A stretch of DNA of 64,000 nucleotides from an uncultured Oscillospiraceae bacterium (GCA_910587395.1 CAJULJ010000002.1:107087-171086); one strand, 5' to 3'; shown: positions 19,546 to 28,630, numbered from the stretch's first letter. Notes: generated by a model from the letters alone, not told the origin. Numbers and translations: made by a program.

Positions 19546-19632
19546 GAAAATGTAGTTATGCCCCCGGCAGTCCGCCGGGGACATGAACGAGAAATCGGCA
19601 AGATCCCTTTTGCCGGAACAGGAGGAAAACAC

Positions 19633-20292
19633 TTGAAAAAAATGACGATCCTTTTTGCGCTGCTGCTCTGCGCAGGGCTGGTGGGCTGCAATCAGCCCAC
19701 CCCGTCCCAGGGGGGCAAACCCTCCGCGCCGCAGGAACCCCCCGGCGCCGTAAGTACGCTCCCGGCCGGCGAACCCTTGCAGACGCCCTCTGCCCCCGCA
19801 CCCTCTCTTCCGTCAGGCGAATCCGCTGACCCGGCACCCACGGAGGGCGAACGCGCGGCCATGCTGTACATCGGCACCAAGGCCGGAGGGTTCGCGGAAT
19901 ATCCCATGACCTACGAGGGAGAGCTGACCCCGGAACTGCTGATCCAGGGCATCGCGGACCTGACCGGCTGGGACCTGACCCTGGCAGAGCCGGTCATTTC
20001 CGGCAAGGGCGGCATGAGCGTGTGCTTGTCCAGCGGATCGGCCCTGTTCACCGGCCCACCCGAGCCGCAGAAAGAGGAATTCCATATGTACGGTGTGGAC
20101 CAGCTTTCGGAGACGATTTTGGACAGCATCCAAAAAACCTTACAGGAAGGCTTCACGTTGGAGCCTGGCGACCCGGACGCGCTGGATATCTGGTATTACA
20201 TGGAGGGAAACGAACCGCTGAAGCTTCCCGCCCTGGGCCTGTCCTGGCCGATTGAACAACCCTATCAGTGGGCTTCCGCTGTCCATAGCTAA
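19633..20292 (+). CDS. Lipoprotein with GerMN-like domain
   Basis: A 219-aa lipoprotein: lipobox LVGC with Cys19, a Pro/Ser-rich linker of about 60 residues, then a domain of about 100 residues (AAMLYIGTKAGGF to WDLTLAEPVISGKGGMSVCL and a helix QLSETILDSIQKTL) resembling the GerMN fold found in sporulation and germination proteins. TTG 19633 is used because GGAGGAAAACA precedes it and the lipoprotein signal begins there. The domain assignment is tentative. The gene stands alone, followed by a strong terminator. Confidence 0.7.
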   Translation: MKKMTILFALLLCAGLVGCNQPTPSQGGKPSAPQEPPGAVSTLPAGEPLQTPSAPAPSLPSGESADPAPTEGERAAMLYIGTKAGGFAEYPMTYEGELTPELLIQGIADLTGWDLTLAEPVISGKGGMSVCLSSGSALFTGPPEPQKEEFHMYGVDQLSETILDSIQKTLQEGFTLEPGDPDALDIWYYMEGNEPLKLPALGLSWPIEQPYQWASAVHS

Positions 20293-20323
20293 CCATCTCA
20301 AAAGCGCAAACGGCCGGCAGCAT

Positions 20324-20383
20324 CAACGCTCCAGAGAGGAAAGAGCATGTTCGCGTCTCCTCATCTCTGGAGCGTTGTTTTCT
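20324..20383 (+). terminator. Intrinsic terminator with 14-bp perfect stem
   Basis: CAACGCTCCAGAGA (20324-20337) pairs perfectly with TCTCTGGAGCGTTG (20364-20377) across a 26-nt loop, followed by TTTTCT. The loop is long for a simple terminator. Confidence 0.75.
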
Positions 20384-20516
20384 GTTGGGAAAAGCATGGC
20401 TCAGCATTTGATAAAATACAGGATAAGGGACTACGCAGGGCGGCAGGGAGACGGGACCTCCTCATTATTCGCAGCGCATTCTGTTTCAAACGGCAGTTTT
20501 AACCGTTACCCCAGGG

Positions 20517-20535
20517 GGGCGGCAATATGCCGCCC
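20517..20535 (-). terminator. Hairpin after the histidine kinase gene
   Basis: GGGCGGCA (20517-20524) pairs with TGCCGCCC (20528-20535) immediately after the kinase stop codon on the minus strand. No T-run follows, so it may act as an mRNA 3' stabiliser. Confidence 0.5.
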
Positions 20536-20537
20536 AA

Positions 20538-22877
20538 TTAACATACGGTCTTTTTTACGATCTCCTGCAAAAATTCCAGCAGCTTGGAAACATCGATGGG
20601 TTTCGCAATATGACCGTTCATACCGGCCTCCATCGCCGCCTTCTTATCCTCATCAAACGCGTTGGCCGTCATGGCAATAATCGGAATACCGGCAATATCC
20701 GGGTTTTCCAGTGCCCGAATCTGCTTTGTCGCTTCATAGCCGTCCATAACCGGCATCAGGATATCCATCAAAATCAGATCATATTGGCCGGGCTCCGCTT
20801 CCCTCATCCGTTCTACCGCAACGGCTCCGTCATCCACAACATCCACAGAAAAGCCGACTTCCTGAAGAATTTCCACGGCAATCTCCTGATTGAGCTCGTT
20901 ATCCTCCACCAAAAGAATCTTCTTTCCCTGGAAGGAAAACGTTTCCTGCAAAGCTTCCTCCGAATTTTTGGCTGTAAAGGGCAGTTCCAGTATCTCTCTA
21001 AGCTCCGATAAGAAGATTGGCTTGGCGCAGAAAGCCGTGACGCCTGCTTTTCTTGCCTCTTCTTCAATATCCGACCAATCATAGGCTGTCAGAATGATAA
21101 TAGGCGTCTCTTCCCCGATAAGCCCTCGAATCCGCCTCACCACCTCGACTCCATTCATATCCGGCATAAGCCAGTCTATGATATACACGGCATATACGTC
21201 ATCCTGCTCCCCGGCCAGCTTTACACGAAGCACCGCCTCCTTGCCGGATGTGGTCCAGTCCGGACGCATACCGATATCAGCCAGCATCTTCGTCACGCTG
21301 GAGCAGGTATTAAAATCATCATCTACCACAAGTGCCCGAAGTCCCTGCAGCTCTGGAATCGTTTCCTTCTTTACCGGGCCGGAACAGGTCTTGAACTGTA
21401 AGGCTACCGTAAACGTGGTCCCTTTTCCCACCTCGCTGTCCACAGAAATGGTACCGCCCATCATATCCACAATGTTCTTCGTGATCGCCATACCGAGTCC
21501 GGTTCCCTGTATTCCGCTGACCGTGCTTGTTCTCTCGCGTTCAAATGGGTCAAACACATGTTTTAAAAATTCCGGGCTCATTCCGATTCCCGTATCCTTC
21601 ACCTGAAATTCATAAGCGGCATAGCCCTCCGGCGCAGTTCTCTTTTGCAGAATCCGGACGCTTATCATACCGCCCGGCTTTGTGAACTTCATGGCATTGC
21701 TCAGCAAATTCAGCAAAATCTGATTTAACCTGAGCCTGTCGCACAAAACATGCTCGTTCACCACGTCCACCGTATCAATATAGAAATCCAGCCGCTTTGA
21801 CATGATATCCGCCTGTACAATGGTCTTCAGGTCATGCAGAATCTCCGGAAGGGAGCTCTCCTTTTCTTCGATTTTTACTTTTCCGCTTTCAATGCGGCTC
21901 ATATCCAGCACATCATTGATCAGGCTCAGCAGGTGATTGCTGGAGGTGGCAATCTTGGTGAGATAGTCCCGTACCTGCTCCGTATTGTCGATATGCGCGG
22001 CGGCGAGCGATGTAAAGCCTATGATGGCGTTCATGGGCGTCCGAATATCATGAGACATATTGTTGAGGAAGGTGGTTTTCGCCCGGTTGGCGTGCTGCGC
22101 CGCGGCCAGCGCGTCCTCAAGATCCGTCCGCTGCGCTTCCAGCTGCGCCTCCATTCTTCTCTTGTCATCAATATCGATAAAAAAACCCACAAAGGTGACC
22201 GGAGAACCATCCTCTCTTCTGGACAGCCGTCCGGCCGCATGGAACCATCTCCACCCGGCGTTTTTGGTGAGCAGACGGTATTTCACATCATAGGTCTTTT
22301 CACCGGTGTAATCCCTTACCGTGTCCCAGTATTCCTTCATCACATACGCTTTATCCTCTTCATGCAGCAGGTTCGACCAGGAATCCAGCCTGTTTGGAAA
22401 ATCTGCTTCACTCTCGTATCCCAGCATGTTTCGAAACACATCGGTCCAGATGCAGGAGACGATCTCTCCATGCTCGTTGAACTCCATGCTCCAGGGACCG
22501 GAACCCAGGGCCGCCTGAATATTTTCCATCGCGGTCCGTTCCCGCTCAATCTGTGCAAGCGCGGCCATAAGCCGGTCCTTGTCCGCCTTTTCCTGATTCA
22601 GAATCGTCCTCACATTTTTCCTGGAGCGATGAACCAGTATCAAAAATACCAGAAGCATCGCAGCTGTTAGGACGGCTGTTTGAACCAGAAGCCTGTATAG
22701 AGCCTCCGGAGATTCTACGCCTACTTTTTCCAGTATGTAAGCAGGCTGACCCGCGCCTGTCCCGGAGACCTTTTCCACCCATATTGTCACAACAACAATA
22801 AGAAGAAGCACCGCCAGCACAATTCCGTCGCCTATGGCAAAAGCGCCGGTCTGTTTCTTCTGTTTTTTTGATTGCAT
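20538..22877 (-). CDS. Hybrid sensor histidine kinase with two receiver domains
   Basis: A 779-aa membrane kinase. TM1 (about 16-35) and TM2 (68-86) flank a short 30-residue outside loop. Then come a coiled coil (90-120), a PAS/PAC domain (125-245), HisKA (phospho-His276 in NNMSHDIRTPMNAI), HATPase (N-box LLNLLSNAMKF, G-boxes DTGIGMS and GTGLGMA), receiver 1 (Asp568) and receiver 2 (Asp705 in LMDILMPVMDG, Lys in AKPID). GGGGGAGG precedes ATG 22877. No output-domain regulator is adjacent, so it is an orphan. It is clearly less GC-rich than its neighbours, suggesting acquisition. Confidence 0.93.
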   Translation of the reverse strand: MQSKKQKKQTGAFAIGDGIVLAVLLLIVVVTIWVEKVSGTGAGQPAYILEKVGVESPEALYRLLVQTAVLTAAMLLVFLILVHRSRKNVRTILNQEKADKDRLMAALAQIERERTAMENIQAALGSGPWSMEFNEHGEIVSCIWTDVFRNMLGYESEADFPNRLDSWSNLLHEEDKAYVMKEYWDTVRDYTGEKTYDVKYRLLTKNAGWRWFHAAGRLSRREDGSPVTFVGFFIDIDDKRRMEAQLEAQRTDLEDALAAAQHANRAKTTFLNNMSHDIRTPMNAIIGFTSLAAAHIDNTEQVRDYLTKIATSSNHLLSLINDVLDMSRIESGKVKIEEKESSLPEILHDLKTIVQADIMSKRLDFYIDTVDVVNEHVLCDRLRLNQILLNLLSNAMKFTKPGGMISVRILQKRTAPEGYAAYEFQVKDTGIGMSPEFLKHVFDPFERERTSTVSGIQGTGLGMAITKNIVDMMGGTISVDSEVGKGTTFTVALQFKTCSGPVKKETIPELQGLRALVVDDDFNTCSSVTKMLADIGMRPDWTTSGKEAVLRVKLAGEQDDVYAVYIIDWLMPDMNGVEVVRRIRGLIGEETPIIILTAYDWSDIEEEARKAGVTAFCAKPIFLSELREILELPFTAKNSEEALQETFSFQGKKILLVEDNELNQEIAVEILQEVGFSVDVVDDGAVAVERMREAEPGQYDLILMDILMPVMDGYEATKQIRALENPDIAGIPIIAMTANAFDEDKKAAMEAGMNGHIAKPIDVSKLLEFLQEIVKKTVC

Positions 22878-23133
22878 CGTTTTCCTCCCCCTGTGGATTG
22901 ACCCGTCTTTTTTCACGCGTCCGGCCTCCGGAGTAGTTTTAGCATTATATCATATCATCTACAAAAAGTCAAAAATTTCCTTGGTACGACGTTTTTCTTG
23001 AACAAAGACGGGAGAAGGCGGCCAAAGCACATGGTCTCAGACCATCCGGCGGCATGATTGGCGAAGCGGATGGGAATGTCAAAAAATCTCTGCCGCAAAT
23101 TTTGCGAAAAATGGGACTGATTGTCGTTTCCGC
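22878..23133. other. Intergenic region, no gene supported
   Basis: AT-rich sequence between the divergent kinase and DUF819 genes. An open frame on the minus strand (22955-23509) has no RBS, odd composition and covers the DUF819 promoter and start, so I reject it. Confidence 0.6.
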
Positions 23134-23162
23134 TTGACAGATTGCAGGAATTTCTGTATACT
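23134..23162 (+). promoter_or_regulatory. Strong sigma-A promoter of the DUF819 operon
   Basis: Perfect TTGACA (23134-23139), a 17-bp spacer and TATACT (23157-23162). It gives a leader of about 240 nt before the GTG start. Confidence 0.85.
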
Positions 23163-23256
23163 AACCTTATTCTTCCATTTAGCTTAGTGTGATGAGGAAG
23201 TGAAGTTTCTGCATCCTGGTCCCATGCGGTGCCGCCGCATTCATTGACCGTGATTG

Positions 23257-23319
23257 AAATCCGGCAGAAATAAACGGCATTGCGGCCCTTGCGCCTGCTG
23301 TTTATTCCTGCCGGATTTT
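23257..23319 (+). promoter_or_regulatory. Structured 5' leader with terminator-like hairpin
   Basis: A stem of about 20 bp with few mismatches: the left arm (23258-23279) begins AAATCCGGCAG, the right arm (23296-23318) ends CTGCCGGATTTT and is followed by a short U stretch. It lies in the leader of the DUF819 operon. Upstream, 23224-23240 forms a smaller GC hairpin (ATGCGG/CCGCAT). No T-box sequence or known riboswitch core is seen, so attenuation by an unknown mechanism is inferred. Confidence 0.55.
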
Positions 23320-23408
23320 CGATATTATCCCAACGCTTGAAAGGAGGTACCCGCTCAGAACGAAACCCACAGTGAATCAATCTAAAAAAGAAAGGGAGAG
23401 AGAGTATC

Positions 23409-24608
23409 GTGTTTGTCATTGAGAACGGCTTTACGTACATCGCGTTTTTGATGTTCCTGTGCGGCGGCCTGCTGGCCCTGCAAAAGTACGCCAAGTGGAA
23501 GATTTTCAACTATGTTCCGCCCCTGGTGTGGATCTATCTCATCGGCATGATCTGCTGTACCCTCCACATGTTCGACTCCGAGGGCGTCAGCGCCGCCTAC
23601 GGCGCGTTGAAGAACAACCTGCTGTACGCCATGATTTTCGTCATGCTGCTGCGGTGCGATTTCAAAAAGATCGCCAAGCTGGGCGGCCGTCTGGTGGCCA
23701 TCTTCCTGGGCTGCTCCGTCACCCTGGCCGTGGGCTTCATCCTCTTCTACCCCATCCTCAAGGGCGCTATGGGCGGCGGCGAGAAGACCTGGGCCGCCAC
23801 TGCGGCGCTGTATGCCTCCTGGGTGGGCGGCTCCGGCAACATGGCGGCCATGCAGGCCAGCTACGGCGACCTCATCGACGGCGGCGCCTACGGCTGCGCC
23901 ATGGCGCTGGACACCGTATGCTACTCCGTGTGGATTGCCCTTCTCCTGCTGGCTGTGAAGTTCGCCCCCAAGTGGAACAAGGCCACCAATGCCGATACCT
24001 CCAAGCTGGACGCCGTGGCCGCCGCCGCCAACGCCGAGGTGGCCAAGGAGCAGAAGCGGGCCACCTCCGCCGACTGGGTGTTTCTCATCGGTCTGGCCCT
24101 CATCGTCTCCGCCCTGTCCCAGAAGGTGGGCGTAGCCATGAACAGCGGTTTGAGCTCCATCGGCCTGTCCATGTTTGACAAGGGCACCTGCACCACCCTG
24201 TTCGTCACCATTCTGGGCCTGGTGTGCGCCACTCTGACCCCCCTGGGCAAGCTGCCCGCCGTGGAGGAGCTGTCCACCGTCCTGCTCTATGCCGTGGTGG
24301 CCATGCTGGCCTCCCAGGCTCCGCTGAACGCCCTGCTGGAGTCCCCCATGTGGGTGCTCTACGGCGTCCTGATCCTGGTGGTGCACGTGGCGCTCATGTT
24401 CCTCCTGTCCAAGATCTTCCGCTGGGACCTGTGCATGGTGTCCACCGCCTCGGTGGCCAACATCGGCGGCTCCGCCTCCGCCCCCATCATCGCCTGCGCT
24501 TATGACGACTCCTTTGCCGGCATCGGCGTCATCATGGGCGTGCTGGGCGCGGCCATCGGCAACTTCTTCGGCTTGGGGATGGGCTTCATCCTCCAGCTAT
24601 TGGCATAG
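23409..24608 (+). CDS. DUF819-family membrane protein (putative transporter)
   Basis: This 399-aa protein has about 11 predicted TM helices. The two family hallmarks are ASWVGGSGNMAAMQ (near residue 137) and the related ASVANIGGSASAPIIACAYD (near 350), which look like the inverted-repeat halves of a transporter. A cytoplasmic loop near residues 185-215 is rich in Ala and Lys. GTG 23409 follows GGGAGAGAGAG. DUF819 (YjcL-like) has no assigned substrate. Its operon with a dipeptidase and an L-Ala-D/L-Glu epimerase suggests uptake of cell-wall-derived peptides; this is inference. Confidence 0.85.
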   Translation: MFVIENGFTYIAFLMFLCGGLLALQKYAKWKIFNYVPPLVWIYLIGMICCTLHMFDSEGVSAAYGALKNNLLYAMIFVMLLRCDFKKIAKLGGRLVAIFLGCSVTLAVGFILFYPILKGAMGGGEKTWAATAALYASWVGGSGNMAAMQASYGDLIDGGAYGCAMALDTVCYSVWIALLLLAVKFAPKWNKATNADTSKLDAVAAAANAEVAKEQKRATSADWVFLIGLALIVSALSQKVGVAMNSGLSSIGLSMFDKGTCTTLFVTILGLVCATLTPLGKLPAVEELSTVLLYAVVAMLASQAPLNALLESPMWVLYGVLILVVHVALMFLLSKIFRWDLCMVSTASVANIGGSASAPIIACAYDDSFAGIGVIMGVLGAAIGNFFGLGMGFILQLLA

Positions 24609-24691
24609 CCTACATCACATCGGCGAGGCCCTGCTCCCATCGGGGCAGGGCCCCTGCTGTTTTTGAACGCACGAGGAAGGGAGACATCCTA

Positions 24692-26074
24692 ATGGACATC
24701 AACGACGCCTTTCGCAGCCTGAACGTGGGTCTTCCGGAGGACATCCTGCGCCGGAAGCTGTACGGCGATTTTGAGGGGGCCGTCCGGCTCATTGACCGCC
24801 GTCTGTCCCGGACGGACCTTCCCCAGGGTCTGCGGGACTGCATGAGAGTTCAGCGGGAGATGATGCTGCGAACCCCGCCGGACTATCCGTTCACCAGGGA
24901 CGAAGCCCTTGCCCTGGCGCGGAAGCACACCCCCGATTTCACCGAAGCGGAATTCGACCAGCGGGTGGACGACGGGAGGATCGGCTGGATCTACCTCCAC
25001 GGCGAGCCCCGCTATTTCGCCCGCTTTTTCGAGACTCTGTGCAAGGTGGAGCCGGAGCTTGCCTGCCGGGCCGGCATCCGCCCCAAGGGCTTGGAGAGCG
25101 ACCCCAAGGGGGACCGGCTGGACCGCTGCCGCCGCATCATGCGGGAGACGGGGCGCATGGCCCTGCGCGTCCGCATCCGGGCCACGGTGCGGCTGAACGA
25201 TGATTTGTTCACCCCCGGCATGTTCCTCCGGGCCCACCTGCCCCTCCCCGCCGCCTGTGAGCAGCAGAGCGCAATCGCCATTGAGGAGCTGTCCCCCGGC
25301 GGCATCCCCGCCCCCGAGGACGCCGAACAGCGGACCGTCTGCTGGGAAGGCGCATGGCGGGAAAATCCGGAGTTTACCGTGGTGTACTCCTACGTCCACA
25401 CCGCCCGATACCACGACCTGACCCTCCCGGCCTGTGCCCCCCCCTTGACCGAGGAGGAGCTTGCCCCCTGCCTGGCCGAGGAGAGCCCCCACATCGTGTT
25501 TACCCCCTACCTGCGCGCCCTGACCCGCCAGCTCGCCGGCGGAGCGGGGGACCAGCTGGAAAAGGCCCGGCGCATCTACGATTTCATCACGCTGCACATG
25601 AAATACACCTTTATGCCCGCCTATTTCGGCCTGGAAAATATCGCGGAAAACTGCGCCCGCAATTTTACGGGGGACTGCGGCGTATTTGCCCTGCTGTTCA
25701 TCACCCTGTGCCGCTGCGCCGGCGTCCCCGCTCAGTGGCAGAGCGGCCTGGCTGCCGAGCCCGATTTCTGCGGCGGTCACGATTGGGCGCGGTTCTATGT
25801 CCCGGAACACGGCTGGCTGTATGCCGACCCGTCCTATGGCATCTCCGCGGTCCGAGCCAAAAGCGAGGCCCGGCGCAGGTTCTATTTCGGGAACCTGGAC
25901 CCATACCGTATGGCGGCCAACCGCCGGTTCCAGGCCCCGTTCACCGCATCCAAGGCCCACTGGAGGGCGGACCCCTATGACAACCAGGTGGGGGAATTGG
26001 AGACGGCGGAGCGTGGATTTACCTACGGGGAGTTTGTGCTCACCAAGGAAGTTTTGCTGTGTGAAGAGCTGTAA
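24692..26074 (+). CDS. Transglutaminase-like cysteine protease fold protein
   Basis: A 460-aa cytoplasmic protein with no signal peptide. The C-terminal half (about 290-400) has a transglutaminase core with the triad Cys (FTGDCGVFALLFITLCR), His (GGHDWARFYVPEHGW) and Asp (LYADPSYG). The N-terminal about 270 residues are helical then beta-rich and not recognised. It starts 84 bp after the DUF819 gene with GAGGAAGGGAG as RBS and precedes the dipeptidase by 13 bp. By analogy with the NlpC/P60 endopeptidase YkfC of the B. subtilis ykf operon it may cut gamma-D-Glu peptide bonds, but this is a hypothesis. Confidence 0.82.
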   Translation: MDINDAFRSLNVGLPEDILRRKLYGDFEGAVRLIDRRLSRTDLPQGLRDCMRVQREMMLRTPPDYPFTRDEALALARKHTPDFTEAEFDQRVDDGRIGWIYLHGEPRYFARFFETLCKVEPELACRAGIRPKGLESDPKGDRLDRCRRIMRETGRMALRVRIRATVRLNDDLFTPGMFLRAHLPLPAACEQQSAIAIEELSPGGIPAPEDAEQRTVCWEGAWRENPEFTVVYSYVHTARYHDLTLPACAPPLTEEELAPCLAEESPHIVFTPYLRALTRQLAGGAGDQLEKARRIYDFITLHMKYTFMPAYFGLENIAENCARNFTGDCGVFALLFITLCRCAGVPAQWQSGLAAEPDFCGGHDWARFYVPEHGWLYADPSYGISAVRAKSEARRRFYFGNLDPYRMAANRRFQAPFTASKAHWRADPYDNQVGELETAERGFTYGEFVLTKEVLLCEEL

Positions 26075-26087
26075 GGAGGGGGAAAGC

Positions 26088-27458
26088 ATGGAGCTGTATG
26101 ATTTGATTGAACGGGATAAGGACGCGCTGGTGCGGGACCTCCAGAGGTGCATCCGCATCCCCAGCGTGGAGGCCCGGGACGGCAGCGGGTATCCCTACGG
26201 CGAGCAAGTCCACCGCTGTCTCCACTATATGCTGGACACCGCGGCGGAGCTGGGCTTTTCTGTGCACAATATGGACGAGCAGGTGGGTTGGTGCGAATAC
26301 GGCCAGGGTGAGGAGATGGCGGCCGTTCTCTGCCATTTGGACGTGGTCCCGGAGGGCGAGGGCTGGACGGTTCCGCCCTACGAGGGCCGGGTGGCCGGCG
26401 GGCGCATCTATGGCCGGGGTGCCATGGACGACAAGGGCCCCGCCCTGTGCGCCCTCTACGCGCTCAAGGCTGTTCGGGACGCGGGACTGCCCCTGAAGCG
26501 CCGGGTGCGTATTCTTTTCGGGCTGAACGAGGAGACGGGCAGCGCCGACATGAAGTACTATACCTCCCACGGAGGAGAAATCCCCGTGATGGGCATCACG
26601 CCCGACGGAGAATATCCGGTCATCAACGGAGAAAAGGGCCTGGTGACGCAGTTCTTCGCCAAAGAGCTGCGCCAGACTGGGGAAATCCGGCTGGTGGAGC
26701 TGTCCGGCGGGGAGGCCCACAACATTGTTCCCGCCCAGGCCGCCGCTGTGCTGTCCTGCTCTCCCGAGATGGCGGAGCGGATCGCCGCGCGGCACGCGGA
26801 GAGGATCGCCTGTACCCTGACGGAAACCGGCGTCCGGGTGCAGGCTCAGGGCGCAGGCGCCCACGGCGGCACGCCCTGGGAGGGGGAGAACGCCATTGGA
26901 CGGCTGATGATCTTCCTGTCCGCCCTGCCCCTGGAGGGCGGGCTGAAAACCGCGGCGAACCTGCTGGCCGGCAGGCTGGGCATGGAATGGGACGGCAGAA
27001 GTCTGGGCATCGCCATGGAGGACGAGCTGTCCGGGCCCTTGACCATGAACCTGGGCGTGGTCCGGCTGGAGGAGGACGTACTCAGCGTCAGGCTGAATTA
27101 CCGTTACCCCGTTACCCGGCGCTTTGAGGAGTGTGGGCCCCAGGTACAGGCCGCTTTCGAGAAGGCCGGGTTTCGGGAGACCCATCTGCTCCATAAGCAG
27201 GCGCTCTATATGCCTGCGGATAGCCCTCTGGTCAGCCGCCTGATGCGGGTTTACTCCGATTACACAGGGCGTCGGGACGCCCCGAAGTGCATCGGCGGCG
27301 GCACCTACGCCAAGATGATCCCCAATACCCTGGCCTTCGGCCCCGTCTTTCCAGGGGATGAGGTCCGGGAGCACAAGCCTGACGAGTACATGGAGCTGTC
27401 CCGCCTGATGGACAACACCAAGCTCCTGGCCGGCGCCATCTGTGCCCTGGCCAACTGA
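26088..27458 (+). CDS. M20A dipeptidase, PepV-like
   Basis: A 456-aa metallopeptidase of the PepV/Sapep group. The zinc ligands and catalytic residues are visible in CHLDVVPEG (His, Asp), GAMDDKGP (bridging Asp), NEETGS (general base Glu-Glu) and PDGEYPVINGEKG. The lid domain is present (NIVPAQA onward). It should hydrolyse dipeptides, possibly with D-residues. ATG 26088 follows AAGGAGGGGG. The gene sits between the transglutaminase-like protein and the epimerase, consistent with final cleavage of L-Ala-L-Glu after epimerisation. Confidence 0.9.
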   Translation: MELYDLIERDKDALVRDLQRCIRIPSVEARDGSGYPYGEQVHRCLHYMLDTAAELGFSVHNMDEQVGWCEYGQGEEMAAVLCHLDVVPEGEGWTVPPYEGRVAGGRIYGRGAMDDKGPALCALYALKAVRDAGLPLKRRVRILFGLNEETGSADMKYYTSHGGEIPVMGITPDGEYPVINGEKGLVTQFFAKELRQTGEIRLVELSGGEAHNIVPAQAAAVLSCSPEMAERIAARHAERIACTLTETGVRVQAQGAGAHGGTPWEGENAIGRLMIFLSALPLEGGLKTAANLLAGRLGMEWDGRSLGIAMEDELSGPLTMNLGVVRLEEDVLSVRLNYRYPVTRRFEECGPQVQAAFEKAGFRETHLLHKQALYMPADSPLVSRLMRVYSDYTGRRDAPKCIGGGTYAKMIPNTLAFGPVFPGDEVREHKPDEYMELSRLMDNTKLLAGAICALAN

Positions 27459-27479
27459 GAACAGGAAAGGAAGGACCAT

Positions 27480-28574
27480 ATGAAAATTACCGAGGTAAAG
27501 CTGGGCAGGATTTCCGTCCCCCTGCGGGTGCCCTTTAAAACGGCCCTGCGCAGCGTCAACAGCGTGGAGGACGTGATCGTGGAGATCCACACGGACACGG
27601 GGAACATCGGCTATGGCGAGGCTCCCCCCACGGGCGCCATCACCGGCGACACCACCGGCGCCATCATCGGCGCCATTCGGGACCATATCGCGAAAAGCAT
27701 CGTGGGGCGCGATGTGGATGATTTTGAGGACGTGCTCCAGGTGGTCCAGAAGTGCGTCGTGAAAAACACCAGCGCCAAGGCCGCCGTGGACATGGCCCTG
27801 TGGGATTTGTACGGCCAGCTGTACAAAATTCCCGTGTACAAGCTGATGGGCGGGGCCCGGAAGCAGATCGTCACGGACATCACCATCAGCGTCAATCCCC
27901 CCGAGGAGATGGCACGGGACGCCGTCAGCGCCGTGGAGCGAGGGTACGGCACCTTAAAGATCAAGGTGGGGGCCAACCCTGAGCTGGACGTGGCCCGCTT
28001 GACAGCCGTCCGAACGGCCATCGGCGATAAGACCCGCATCTGCATTGACGCCAACCAGGGCTGGACGCCCAAGCAGGCGGTCCGCCTGCTGAACCAGATG
28101 CAGGACAAGGGGCTGGACATCGAATTTGTGGAGCAGCCCGTGAAGGCCCGCGATTTCGAGGGTCTGAAATATGTCACGGAGCGCTCCTATGTTCCGGTTT
28201 TGGCGGATGAAAGCGTTTTCTCTCCCGAGGATGCCATGACCATCCTTCAGATGGGCGCCGCCGACCTGATAAACATCAAGCTGATGAAGTGCGGCGGGCT
28301 GTACAACGCGATGAAAATCGCCTCCGCCGCCGAGGTTTACGGCGTAGAGTGCATGATCGGCTGTATGCTGGAGGCCAAGATTTCCGTCAACGCCGCCGTC
28401 CATCTGGCCTGTGCCAGGAAGATCATTACCAGAATCGACCTGGACGGCCCCGTGCTGTGCAGCGTGGACCCCATTCTGGGCGGCGCTGTGTTTGACGAGC
28501 AGCTGATCACCGTCTCCGACGCGCCCGGCCTGGGCATCCGGGGCGTGGAAGGCATCCAGTATTTGACGCAATGA
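27480..28574 (+). CDS. L-Ala-D/L-Glu epimerase (dipeptide epimerase, enolase superfamily)
   Basis: The enzyme converts L-Ala-D-Glu from peptidoglycan to L-Ala-L-Glu. The 364-aa protein has the muconate-cycloisomerase-subgroup motifs: KIKVG (first catalytic Lys), metal ligands in CIDANQGW, FVEQPV and LADES, the second catalytic Lys in NIKLMKCGG, and the dipeptide-binding DLDGP near the C-terminus. These match the YkfB/YcjG type. AGGAAAGGAAGG precedes ATG 27480. It is the last gene of the four-gene operon, followed by a strong terminator. Specificity beyond Ala-Glu is not certain. Confidence 0.9.
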   Translation: MKITEVKLGRISVPLRVPFKTALRSVNSVEDVIVEIHTDTGNIGYGEAPPTGAITGDTTGAIIGAIRDHIAKSIVGRDVDDFEDVLQVVQKCVVKNTSAKAAVDMALWDLYGQLYKIPVYKLMGGARKQIVTDITISVNPPEEMARDAVSAVERGYGTLKIKVGANPELDVARLTAVRTAIGDKTRICIDANQGWTPKQAVRLLNQMQDKGLDIEFVEQPVKARDFEGLKYVTERSYVPVLADESVFSPEDAMTILQMGAADLINIKLMKCGGLYNAMKIASAAEVYGVECMIGCMLEAKISVNAAVHLACARKIITRIDLDGPVLCSVDPILGGAVFDEQLITVSDAPGLGIRGVEGIQYLTQ

Positions 28575-28630
28575 ACCGGATGCGCCGCTGCCGGAATCGA
28601 TGGCTGGCGCAAAATAAGCTGCTCAGGCAA

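Noticed and set aside
18286..19632. N-terminal extension of the amidohydrolase frame up to 19632
   Set aside because: The extra 146 codons are AT-rich, basic and non-domain-like; RBS and DAHAH motif place the start at 19194.
23220..23245. Possible T-box upstream of the DUF819 gene
   Set aside because: GCGGTGCCGCCGC looks superficially like a T-box but lacks the GGTGGNACCGCG core; it is a small hairpin.
22955..23509. 184-codon minus-strand frame between the kinase and DUF819 genes
   Set aside because: No RBS, covers the TTGACA/TATACT promoter and the start of the DUF819 gene, and its translation resembles no protein.
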